A stretch of DNA of 64,000 nucleotides, taken from positions 22,994,258 to 23,058,257 of the forward strand of contig OX328128.1 of the NCBI GenBank assembly GCA_946811695.1. The letters run 5' to 3'. Shown piece by piece: positions 10,871-24,051 of the stretch (the first letter of the stretch is position 1; every line of letters starts with the position of its first letter). The notes below the pieces were generated by a model. It saw only the letters and a program-made list of their open reading frames with translations, had not been told where the DNA came from and did not search any database. Source of the DNA: Gonocerus acuteangulatus (Eukaryota > Arthropoda > Insecta > Hemiptera > Coreidae). Made by a program: the position numbers and the translations under genes.

Positions 10871-12140
10871 CTGTTCGCTCTCTAGCTCGAAGACGAATGG
10901 TCCGATTTTGATGAAATTTGGTACAAAAATCAGTCGTCCAATATGAAAGGTCAAGTTCGTTAACCAGCAAAATCCGCCCACTGGAAGATGGAGTTTGGGG
11001 CGAAATTCGCGCAGAAAAAATCGTAACGCTTACGTTTTTGAGTTCATAAGCTTGTAAGTACTCTTTTTATAGGCTTCTTGGGCTAGGAAAACGAATGAAA
11101 CCATTTTCAAGGCGATAGCTTTAACCGTTTTCGAGAAAATTGGAAAAATAGTTTTTGAATACCGTTTTTGGTTTGGGTACTTAGAATCATGGGATTCAGT
11201 TGAAACATTTTCTGCATGTTCTACTTTCATTAAAACTAATATGTTGAAATTTTGGTTACGTTTGGAGTTAAGGAAGGGTTAGAATAAAATATTTTATTAA
11301 CAGACATAAAAAGTTTTGGTAACTTTGTTTATTTTCCTTAATATCTCGAAAAAGGTTAAGAATTTGGTAAACGAAAGAATACCATTAGAAAGCTTACTAA
11401 ATGCTCTACAAAAAAGGTTCTGATGACAGTTTTGATTAGGCGATGTTAATCGGAGAAATAAGTGCATAAAACATTAAAGTAATTGATTTTGCTTATTCGA
11501 ACTGTTCTTTTTGTCTGTTTTTATTCCTTGTTATTTTTTAATTGCTTATAGTTGGATAATGTATTTTACAATAAAACAGATTAGGCAAAATAAGAAAAAC
11601 AATTCATTGTTAGAAATATAGCTTGCCAAGAGAAAAAGATTCGTTGACGTCTTTTGAATATTTTCAATTGCCTTTATGCTGTTGGTTTTTTTTATTTTTT
11701 TTTTAATTGATTTTATCTGTAGAATTATTACTATAGTAAAAGAACACAGGAATGTGTGAAAATATTTGATATTTTCCAATTCATTGAAACGTATGAAATG
11801 AAGTATCGGTAGAAGAGGATTCTAGGGTCTTGCGGACCTGACCCCAGGTATAGCCAGCCATAAAACCCTTTGAACAAAGGCCGAGGAAAATATTATCTGT
11901 TTCTATTCTATGCTTTTCAAATGAGAATAGGGATATGAACAGGAACCGGGGTCTCCCGTGGTCTAATGGCTAGCGCCTTGGATTCATAAGCGGGAGATGG
12001 TGGGTTCGATTCCCAACCTCCGGCAGGAATTTTATCATCCCACGGCTCGCTGGTGAAATTCCTCGCTACACCCTGGATGTCGGCGCTAATGACCTAGATG
12101 TAGATGTGCCGTAAAAAAAAAAAATAAATAAAATAAAAAT

Positions 12141-12186
<46 letters not shown>

Positions 12187-12555
12187 AAAATAAAAAAAAA
12201 AAAAAAAAACTGGAACCGCGCTAAGATGACGCAGTTCCTGCGAGTCGGACTTTTTATATTATTGTACTTATTCTGTTTTATATCCCTAATGATCAAGCCA
12301 AAATGGCCAAAGTACACCAATTTTTTATTAGCAAATTTAATTTTATTTAAAAAAATATGACCTGACTATCTCCATCATGGGATTTAGTTTGTGTATTTAT
12401 TAATTAATTATTAAGTTGTCACCACTAGGTGTTAAATCGTTCAATAATAATTATGAATTCCATTATATTAAAAATAACATTGTGCTTAATGAGAGGTTAT
12501 GAAAGTACCGGTTATTAGTTGCATTAACATTAAGGTTTTAGTAAAATGTGTGTAT

Positions 12556-12593
<38 letters not shown>

Positions 12594-15500
12594 GCCATAT
12601 ATAACAACTTTGCTGAGGATATTAAGGAAAATATTTTCCCACTATATAAAACTTATAATTAATGCATATGTGTGTATTATAATTTGCCTTGCTCTGGTTG
12701 TTTAATATTTCTTTTATATGTTGGCTCCCTTGATTAGTTTAGTCATATTCTATGATACGTTGTAGGTTTTTCTTTGAAAACATTCCCTCGGAGGGAGATT
12801 GTTCAAGATTCTTCCTCCGGGCCAGTGACCAATCTTGGTCTCTGGTGTTCCAGAGTCCTTAGCGCTATGGGCGCTCGACGATGGTACTACGAGTGGTGTT
12901 GGGGGCAGACGCCATGATGTGGTTCGCCTGTCGCAGGATAGTGGCCATGTTTTGGATGCACTGCAGTTGGGTGACCAGAACTTGGTGGGGTTCAGAATTC
13001 ATGCGTATATACACATGTTAATGGCCAAATGTGGCCAAGGGTAACATGGGGAGTTTTTGAATTGTCTGTTCGTTGTCTTTAAAAACGTCTTGGGTGTTTG
13101 TCTGATGTGGTAATATTTGTAGCAGTTTATGTTCTACTGAGTTCATCTCTTATCATAAAGTACAGCATTTAACCTTGAAATGATCATAAATTCTCAAAAT
13201 GTGGGCTTAAGTAAAATAAAAAGTAATCTTGCATACCTACCTATATGTTGAGCATTTAGCCTATGCTATATCTTAAAATCTTCATTGTACTTAATTTTTG
13301 CAGCTATCATTAACTTGTATTGTTTTATCTTTTCGAAACCTTTGTTGCTTAAATGTATTGAGAATAGATTCTATTGTTTGTCTATTATAAGTTGAAGGTA
13401 GCTCTATGGAGCAATTTATGATTATAGATAAATTTTGTTATCCCCTTGAATAGATTTGTGCTTTATTTACTCACCTGTTGATCTGCGAATCGCCTCTGAA
13501 GCCAAAATAGAGAGATTTTTAGCAGTTTGCTATTAATAGTTCACCCATGTATTCGACCCTCAGTAGTTTTTTGGCTATCTGCCATTGGTTCGTTGCCTGC
13601 ATTACTTTCTTCTTCTTGTTCAGTGAGTTTATCTGGGATCATTTCAGAGTCGGTTCAAATTTTTTGATCCTAATCCACAATCATTATATAATAGTCGTTT
13701 TGTTGAATTGTTGTGCTATATGGAATAAAACGCTTTGAATCAAAGAGGTATTTATTACTTATTTTCTATTTCCATTGTTATATAAGTTATAAAGTTGTAA
13801 ATTATAAAAAATCCTGCCTAAAATCATGTAAATAAGGCTGAGGAAGTAGGATGGGTCTCCTGCAAAACATAATGATTAAAAAAAATACTGGAGACGAAAG
13901 CAGTTTTAGTTACAAAAATCCTCCTGTGCGAAGAAACCTTTAGCAGAATATATATAAACACATTTATACAAACATTAACATATTGTTTAATAATTCATTT
14001 TGATAAGGTTTGAATTTTCTAATTATGTTGCGGTTCCTAAAAAGAAGCCTTTCAATTTATCTTAAAAATTGTGATTGTCCTAAATGTTTCTTACCTTGGC
14101 TGCTACATATTCAGATGCTCCTCCTGATCAAAGTCATTAATTGTTTAAATATTTTTTCGTTAAACATTTCTAAATTATGTAGTTTTTTTTTAGTTTTTTA
14201 ACGAAAGAAAGAATGATAACAATTAAATATTAAATTTTAATATACCCTATCGAATTACAATAAAAAAAAAAAGGTATATCATTTGATCCTTTAGGCTGTA
14301 CTTATTTTTAGGCCCCTGAAGAGGCATCTAGGGATGTGAAACATGTAGAGCTATTTTAATAAATTGAGGATTTGTTAATTTTGGCTTTTACTTATTAAAT
14401 TTCTGGCTACACAAAAATAATTGTTGAGATTTCTGGTTGCTATTTTTATTGATATAATAAAACTTTGTAAGATAAATGCCATAGTTCGCACTGCATATGA
14501 ATTTTTAAAATAAAGTTGTCTAAATAAAATGGAAATACTACTTTTTGGGAGTACTACCAGCTAGATAATATGTAATGTGTATGTATATATTGGATGCTAT
14601 TTTTCATGATTAAATTGGTTACTTTAACAACTAATTCTTTTTAGCTGTTATTTGATTGTAAGTACCTCCTTGCAGACTAATAACATAAAACTAATCCAAT
14701 TCTAAAAAGTATGTTATATATTTATTTTTCTTAAATTATTTAGAAAAATTCGCAATTATTGAAACATTTCTACAAAATAAATTAAAAAATAAAGAATGGA
14801 AGAAAAATATAAGTCGTTTTTTTATTGGAAATGAATACGAATTTTTACTTGTAAATAAGATAATTTTAAATCAAAATAATGTCTAAAGCCGAATTGTCAT
14901 AATATAAGTGGAGTCAATATAAGGTTGGGGTAGCTGATCAAGTAAATGTTTTAATTTTGAAAAAGAAAGATTCTGAAAAATATTGGTTATAATATTATAA
15001 GATGTTGACAAAATTTGAATTTAATTGTTCCTCATCTCATTTGAAGAATTAATGTGAATTTTATGAAATCCTTAAATTCTATTTTGAAATTGTATGTGAC
15101 ATGACATTGTAGCTACGAATTATTTGTGATTCGCTTTTATTTATAATTTATTGCCAATAAATTATTAGCAGTCTTGGCATAAGCCCCTCCCCCGAAATTG
15201 GTAACAATGTGTCATTAAAACCTTAAAAATAAATTAAATAGGATCACTTAGTTCAGAAAAAATATTTTTTATTGTGCGTAACAGCGTTTTAACTGGCTAA
15301 CTATTCCAACTTCTAGATTCTTAGTATTCCATACCCCAAATGCTCCCAGCCCACGCCAAAATTATCTTCTCCATGACCCATGAGTCTCGTGAGTGAGAAA
15401 AACTTTATTTTAAAAAGAATTTTTAGTCGATCAACTGAATTGGGGTGCTTAACACACACCATACTTCCTAACTTCAAATTGTACGTATAGTAGGAAATAT

Positions 15501-18500
15501 TAACCCTCCGTCGACAGAGTTACACCGTCGCCGACGTGGGGTCCACCAGGACCCCACTTACATTTATGTCGGTAACGTGCTAATACTTCATAAGACTACC
15601 TTCAAAAAAATATTTGAGGTGTCTGTGAAGATACCCGCCAAATATGGAGTCTCAGGATCCAAAATTGTGGTTGTAGGATTTGAAATTGCATTACAGAAAG
15701 ACAATAACACAGGAAAATGGAATCCTTTCGTCAGATTGTAAAATTTGACGAATTCAGTTTTATCTTGATATCAGATAATAAAAAATTGGAAAAATAAAAT
15801 ACATGTAAATGTCCTAAAAAAGCTTATCACGGAAGCCTACGGTCAGACCCCAACCACGTTTTTCAACAAAAAATAATGAATTTGAGGGGTAGACTATTCT
15901 TTATGAGTGATTTGATAATGCCGATCTTCGGAGCACTACTGATTAGGAAGCTACTCAAAGAGCAGGAAGGTAGAGATACGGTGGCTATAAGGGAGGGGGA
16001 AATAGTGTGCATGGGGTCCGCCTAGACCCCACCTGGTCGACGGAGGATTAAATAAAAAAAAACAATGTGTAAATTAAACAATCAAATAAAACAATAAATA
16101 TAATGGTAAAATTATTTATATAAATACTTAAACAAAATAAAAAATAATACTGATTATAGAAAATAAATATATAAAAAATGTTAACAAATAAATAAATAAA
16201 AGTTAATGACTATCTTCTGCTATGTATGTGTCTCTGAAAAAAAAAATACAAGAAAAGGTACACTATATTTATAACTGCATCTTGCTATAAAACCAAAGAA
16301 CTACATAAATATATAATATTAATAGTATATATCATAATACACTATTATATTATATTAAGAAAGTGTTATAATGCCTGTGTCATGATTGGAAAATTATACA
16401 ATTTAATGCCAAATTATTTGAATGTTCTTTTGGTGACAGATTTATTGAAAATTTAGTATAACAATTTCGTTATGAAGAAAAGCAAGTAAAAATCCGAATT
16501 TTATAATTAAGTTCACACTATCTCCCTTGTGTGCTGTATGGTTATGAATCAGATACCTCTATAGTATCTGTCCCTCAGGGCCCTCATGGCCTATTATGGG
16601 ACTGATTTTTTTATAATTAAGTTCAGCTCTGAGTTGAAAATGAAGAAGATTCGTAGCTTCTGTATTTTTAGTCGCAGAATATTATTGGGCTCTAATGCTT
16701 CATCCGTTTTTAAATAAACTCATAAATACACCATGTGACTGTTATTCATGAAAACATAATCCCACTCTTGCACACGAATAGGATGAAACATTGACCCTCC
16801 CAGCGACTTTTGTCACCCTATCCTCTCAGCAAATAAATGAAGATTGGAAGTAATTTTATAATTCAGTTTATAAGAATTAAACTCATCTATGATGGTAATT
16901 CTGATATGCCCTTGTTATGATTTTAAACCACAAAAAAAAGTATAGTTATTGACAACATTGTTCCTGTTGTAACCATTTGCTCTATTTTTGGTGAGGGCTT
17001 GTTGTCAAAATTTCTATTTAATAATTCTTTTTTATGTGTTTTGTAGAAATATATTTTATACTCAGCAGTTTTTATTAAATATGTTAAACAATTATGTAAT
17101 TTTGCAGAATATTTCTTATAGTCAGCTTTATCTTCTTGACTTACACGAATATTCCCAACTTTTTTGGAGAGCATTAAAACTGAATTAAAATAAAACTATA
17201 ATGATCTCTAACGTTGCATCTTATAAGGATTTCCGATTTAAAAACGTATTTTCGGTAACATTCAAATGGAAAAACTTGTTTGAATGACCTTGAATAGATC
17301 AGCAAGATATGCGGTTGTGCTCAAGTGGTTGTTTCACACAGAAGTAATAATTTTAGCGTGCCCTATTGTATGACCTGATGGTTGTCTTGTCTCTATTCAG
17401 TTATAATATATTTTAAATTGAAAGTGTATAATTTTGAAAGTGTTGGACCAAATTAACTTAAAATACTTTATTTTGTTGTTTGCTGTGTTTTGGCATTATC
17501 CTTCATGCTGACTTATTTTTGGATTCTATATATTCTGAACTGTCTGTTTATTTTTAAAGTCTATTGCGCCAATCATCTGTCATCATTTGCTCCCAAAATA
17601 CATTTGCTCATTTGTGGAATTATATAACCTGGGAATTAAGCTTTTGAATATTGCCTAGTTATATTTTATTATTTTTGATTGAAGGTTCTGTTAAAGAATA
17701 TCATCTGTCAACAATTTTTATTTTGATATTATTTTTATCTTTTAAAGCTATTAATTTAATTATTTTTATTTAACTCTATACTGAAAACAAAATTAACATC
17801 GTTTCATCTTAGTAATGCATAGAATTGTTTAATCTTAGTTATATATTTAATTTATATGCATTATTGAGGCAATTGTTACCTCAATTTCACTCTGACAGAG
17901 CTGACTTTTGTTTGTTTTTCTTAAGGAAACGGCTGAAACAATGTTATTTATTTCTGTCTTGGGCTTTTATGAGTAAATTCTACCAACCTTCATTTTATCT
18001 GTATAGTCTGTACTTTCATTTTCATCAATGAGAATAACATTTTTTTGTGTGTTTTGTCCCTCGAGGAAATCCACTTATGAGGCCTTGTGGTGCCATCCGG
18101 AAGCGCCAACTAGAAACTTTCATGTTTCAGAACCCATAGATGAAGAAAATAATAGGCAGTGCTTCAAATTTGTATATATTTTTGTCTTTTTGTCCCCTTG
18201 CTGACTCAAAAATAGTCCGATTTTAATGAACTTTGCTACCAAAATAATTTGTGTGATTTCAAAGGTCCAGTTCTTTAACTAGCTGAATCCCTCCACCAGA
18301 ACATAGTTTTTGGACAAACTTTATGCAGAAAATAAGTTACCGATTGCTGTTTTTTCTTTTTTACGGCGCATCAACGACTGGGCCATTAGCGCCGACCAAT
18401 TGCTGTTAAATATATTTATATTTGTTGTCGAGGAAAACAGAAAAAAAAGTAGATTTTTCCTAGGTTCAACAATACTTCCTAGGTTCCTTCCTTTACCAAA

Positions 18501-21500
18501 CCATTTCTTCCAAATCTCCTTCCTATATCTACAACTTCTTTCAGTTTAAATCTTCTGTTCATTCCCGTGGTATCCGCTCTCGTCCCTCCGATCTCTATCC
18601 TCCCACTCATAAAACAGCCTTCTTTGACCGTTCCTTCATCTCCCGAGCCTCCTCCTTTTGGAACTCTATTCCTCTTTCGATTCGACACTCTCCTTCCTTA
18701 CCTGTATTTAAATCCCGCCTCTTTGCTTTTCTCCTATCCTCCCAGGAAGACGCTTGTTAAGATTTGACCACCAGGAAGACCAGTTTAGCTATGTAAATTA
18801 TGTTGTTGTTTTCTTCTCTTGTTTATGCATTTATTTTTATTCATATCCTTTGATAGCCCCCATTTCTTTAATATTTATTTAATTATTTATTTTAAACTAT
18901 TATTTTTCTATTAAACTATTAAATTATATTCTCATCCCCCTCTGAACATTGTATCATCATTGCTCCAATCCAATTATAATTTATGTACATATTTACTTAT
19001 GGTTTATTTTAGTATTTAAGACTTCACTAATAATATTTGTATTAGTTTTTTGATGCTTTTGTTTTTTTCTTTATTTATAGTCATATTTTTAGGTTAAATT
19101 TGTTTATTGTCTATTTATTTTTATTCTTATGGGATGAAGTCCCAGAATAAAGTATTTTTTCATTCATATTCTTATATATCTTGAAACCGGTTGAGAAATC
19201 ATAGTAAATTTAATGTATTTTTTCGAGAGCTTATTAAGTTTCCTACAAACAATGTCCTTGTGCGTCCTTGTGATAGAGCAATTTCATTTGAAGAAATCGG
19301 TGCTTAAATGTAGTAATTTCCACTTAGGGTACTGAGTCAGTTTCCTAAGATCTTGCTTCACTTTGTGTTTTCATTTAACATTTTTATATGAGTTTACTCT
19401 TTTCTTGAAAAATTAAGACAAAAAAATTCTCTAAGACAACTGTTTCTATTCTAAGCTTCCCAAATGACATTAAGGATAATAACAATAATGGTTCTCCCCG
19501 TGATCTAGTGTCTAGCGGCTTGGATACTCATGCGGGAGATGGGGGTTTGAGTCCCTCCGGCAGCAGCAATTTTTCTCATTTCAGGGCCCGTTGAAAAGGT
19601 TCCTTGCCGCACCATGGATGTCGGCGCTGATGGCCCAGTTGTTGTTGCGCCGTAAAAAATAAAAAAATAACAAAAACGTGCTAAGATGATGCTGTTCCTG
19701 CGAGTCAGACTTTTGTTAATTTTATTTTCTTGTCACTTTTAATATTCCTCTTCTTTTTTTACAGCCTCTTATTGTTCCACCACATGTAACTTATCCATAA
19801 ATGTTTTTAATAAAGATTGTAGACAAAGTATTTTATTATCAAATAGATAGTAAACTTTTAATAATAGTTATTGGCATCTGAAGTAGGTCCTTGAAAATAT
19901 TTATCTATTTCATATGCTGTCCTTCCTGTCAATACGTAATGTCGTTTAAATAATTTTATCTCCTTTACGAGTGGTTTGGGTCTAAGTAAATTCCTGATAT
20001 TGAAGAGGATTCATGCTTTTATCAGAGAATCATCATAGTAGCAGATAAGCCAGTAATTTCTGTTAATATTTAACAGTAATGATGTGATTTTGCTTGTGGA
20101 ATTGTTTTTTTTTTTTCATTTTGTTATTTTTTGTAAATTGTCGGTATTTTGAATAGCTATGGAGGAGCAACAAAAATTATTGCGGTGAGTCAAATGTTTA
20201 TTTCTTTTACAGTGCTAAGTAAAAAGAAGGCTCCTTTTTTTAATTTCTATTTATTTAGCCAGCCATGCGACCAATTTAATATCTACCTAAAATAACATCA
20301 AACTAGGATAAAGAAAGCTCCATAAGCTTGCAGAAATATTGAAATATTTGTTATTCTCAAATTTAATTCATTACAAATTCAAAGCAAAATTGTGGCGTAC
20401 AGTTAAAATTATTCCGCAGCTATCTAATACTTAATTCTGAGACCAATTAAAATGACAAAAAGTCATTGTTTTTTTTTTTTTATTTTTTTTTTTGTTAGTA
20501 TACAGGTATCACATAAAATCTTTTATCTCTTCTACGCCGGCTTTTAAAGAAATTATATAGTTTTTGGGCTGGAACTCCAAAATACGGTATTCTGCTGGTT
20601 TACTATCTTTAAATTTTGTTTTAGATAAAGAATTTGTATGCCAAATATCAAAATCGGTTCATTTTTGTTGATGCTTGAGAGTGAACAAACATGTCATGTC
20701 GTACCATGTCAACCTTTCGAATATGCAAATCGGAACAACCTAGAGAAAAAGAACATATTCTATCCATTGACGAGGTAATATATTGAAAAATGGTCTCATT
20801 CGATACTTTATTTAAGGCATTAAAGGCTATTCTAAAGGGGTTAGATATATGACAATTTGTGACAAGCCGTCCACAATCCAAGAGTAAAATCTTGAATCGG
20901 AAAAACGAGATTTTGCATATTCGATAGTTTGACATGGTAGGGACGATATGTGCATATATTTATCCAATTTTTAATGACCAGATTTTTGGTACCTTCGAAT
21001 TATGAAATGTGTTGTCCTTCAGCTCTTAGCGTTATTCCTTGTCAGGACCCCTGAACTGTGTCATTACGTTGATTTCATAAGTGGGGTTTCCTACCTACAG
21101 GGCGAAAGAAAACACGCTAAATATGATATAATATCATGAATGTTTTATTACAAATCCTACTTCCTTATTTCACATATTTTGTCCTAAATTTTTCCCCTTT
21201 TTAATTAAATTTATTTACACTTCATTCCAGAAACATCTGATAATATTAAATTTTATATTATTTTTTATTTCAACATACTTCTTTCCCAGCTAGCAAAATG
21301 ATGACTCCAAGGATCTAGGCTTTGATCCTTTTATGGGTCTTTTTTCGAAGACCCTCTTTTTTTATTGATCTTGTTATAAAAGTTTTGTTTTCCAAGTATT
21401 AAGCTCTCTTTAATAATTTTTTGTGTTATATAAAGCTAACCTGTATAAATCGTCTAACCTAACCTTACTGTGGCCAAAACAATCCAACACCTGTAAAACA

Positions 21501-22490
21501 TGTTTGCAACTCGAGTAATTCATATTTTTTCTCATGAATTTACTTGCTATTTCATTAATATTTGTGTGTATTTCTTTCATGGCATTCTCACAGTCATACT
21601 GACCAATTTCACAAATCCAATACATCCAGTCACATTTTTCATAAACATATTTCCTTTAATCGGACAATACATAGCTTTTGTTGTAAAAATCCAGTTAATA
21701 ATAGTAAAACAAGAATCATATTGAAAATAAAAATGAAAATTGTGAAGAGATAGTCGACCATTGATATATAGAAGGTGTAGATGATCGGGATTCGGTCATT
21801 AGTTGAATAAAACTACATTTTATGACTAAAATGAGTTATATGTCTGCCAAAATTTCGACTTGAATTACAAGCCATCTTTAGTTATAAAATGTAGTTTTAT
21901 TCAATACTAGCTGTTACCTCGCATGCCATGCTACACCTACTTTATATTCACAGAATACAAAACCTATTTCATTAAACAGTTAAATAATAAATGCGCTCAT
22001 AGTTATTGCAAAAAAACAAAAAAACAAATATAAATTAGAACCCTAATAAGTAATATTAAAATCTAATAACGCAAATAAAGTTAAAGAATAGAAAAAAAAA
22101 TCTTCCTACATGGCGAATCGAACTTGGAACCTTGCAGTTATCAGCAACCAGGCATGAAAAAGCAGCAGTGGAGAGGATAGCGTATTTAGCTTTGGACTTT
22201 GCTTGTCAAACAAGTGACAATTTGGTTTATATGATAGAATGATGTTCCGTTAAAGTCCGAATATCTCATTTTTCAAAAGTGACGATTTCTAACTATTCAC
22301 TCTTCTGTAACTGTTTTGGTTTACAGTTTCGAAACCGTGACTTCCGAATTGTGTGTCCTAGAAGGTTTTGACCTAGCCTATGACACTCCCCAGATCAAGA
22401 CCTACCTATGTGCCAAGTTTGGTCAATATTGGTCAAACAATGTGGCTTTGCATAAGGAACAGACAAACAGCTGAATATATGTTTGTATAA

Positions 22491-22554
<64 letters not shown>

Positions 22555-23719
22555 AGATAGATAGATATAACCAATCCTTGATCATTTTCACCTTCTCTAA
22601 AAATAGAAATGTATGTTTAAATTTGACAATACAATTATTGAAACAGTTGTGAAGAGAAGTAATTAATGAATGATAGCCCATTTTAAAATTTATTCAGCAA
22701 ACAATGAAAAGAACATATATCTAATTCTTATTGACAAGGCCAACTTCATCAATTATTGCTTTTAAAAACATTTTAGCATAAATATGCTTTAGGAATGACT
22801 AAACTGAAAAAAAACAAAAAACGTTACAAAAAAGTGTCCGCTGGTGTTCACGCATGCGCGGTGGCCATGTACAAGACTGTATGTTATACAGTACATTATA
22901 TAGGTTTGTCGGGTGGGCCTAAAGCATATTTATGTTCCTGAATTTGAGCAGAAGTCTCTAAACGATTTTTTTTTGTTCAAATATATAATGATATTGCTAT
23001 AAACGTAATTATGATCGCTATAATACATTCTTAAATAAAATAAATTTGTCTAAATTGTCCGGTAGTACAATTCTTTCCCAGTAAATTGGAACAATTTACT
23101 TTTCTGAGCTGAGAAGGAAGAGTTGTAATTGGGTCAAGTTGAGGATAAGTTGCACAATTTACTTGGAAGAAAAATTTATAAATAAATGCTTGACCTTCTA
23201 AGCCTGTATATCTTACTATACCCTTCACCGTGCGGATACTTCTGTTCTTTGTCTGCTTTTAGCACTTTCTGAATGTGTTTTGAGTTTGCACTCTTCACTG
23301 AATTTTTTTAAAATGTCTTCAAATTTTCATCGATTCTGTCTACTAGATACCAGAAATGTCTTCCGTTAAAATGTATATTGTAGTGATTAATATTATTTAT
23401 AATTTAATTTAGTTGAATAAAATAAAATTGAATACTTATTTAACACAAAATCTCGGGTCGTGATACATTCCAGCAAATTAAGACTTATTAAACATGAGTT
23501 GCAACGATATATGGGGGCGAGGTTAGCTCAGTGATAGAGCACTGGTCTAATTAGTTGGAGGTCCTGAGATCAAATCCCGAGCAAGCACTAAAGATTTTTT
23601 CTTCTAGTGTCTTCGTTCATGGGTTGAATTCGGCCTCCCTGACCGTCCCTAGGCCAACCCAGCCTTTATTTAATTTAATAATGGGTACCCGGCGCTAATG
23701 ACCTAGATGTAGATGCGCC

Positions 23720-23753
<34 letters not shown>

Positions 23754-24011
23754 ATGGGTACCTTGGGTGCTAATGACTCTAGCAGTCGAAGCAGCCAAGG
23801 GAAAAATCAGGTGGCCGGAGCATAGTACTCACCACACTATCTCCCTTGTGTGCCGTATAGTCATGAATCAGATACCTGTATAGTATCTGCCCCTCAGGGC
23901 CCCCGTGGCCTGTTCCGGGACTGATTTTTTTTTTTTTTTCCCAACGATATATACAAAAATGTGGACAACTATAATTTTGTTTACTCTTACAAAATAATAT
24001 TGATGCACACT

Positions 24012-24051
<40 letters not shown>

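Noticed and set aside
10593..10981. Long frames on both strands over the (TA)n tract
   Set aside because: They are repetitive Tyr/Ile strings from (TA)n and have no homology. The same applies at 22433-22681, 37686-37922 and 39552-39752.
12066..12320. Phe-rich frame on the minus strand
   Set aside because: It is the reverse of a SINE A-tail.
12835..13044. 69-codon frame in a GC-richer patch
   Set aside because: No recognisable motif, no good splice or start context. Kept only as an unexplained patch in intron 1.
23515..23590. tRNA-like sequence that could be called a tRNA gene
   Set aside because: Stems do not close fully, a SINE body follows and duplications flank the unit. The same reasoning applies at 11949, 19486, 54990, 57165, 60215 and 63905.
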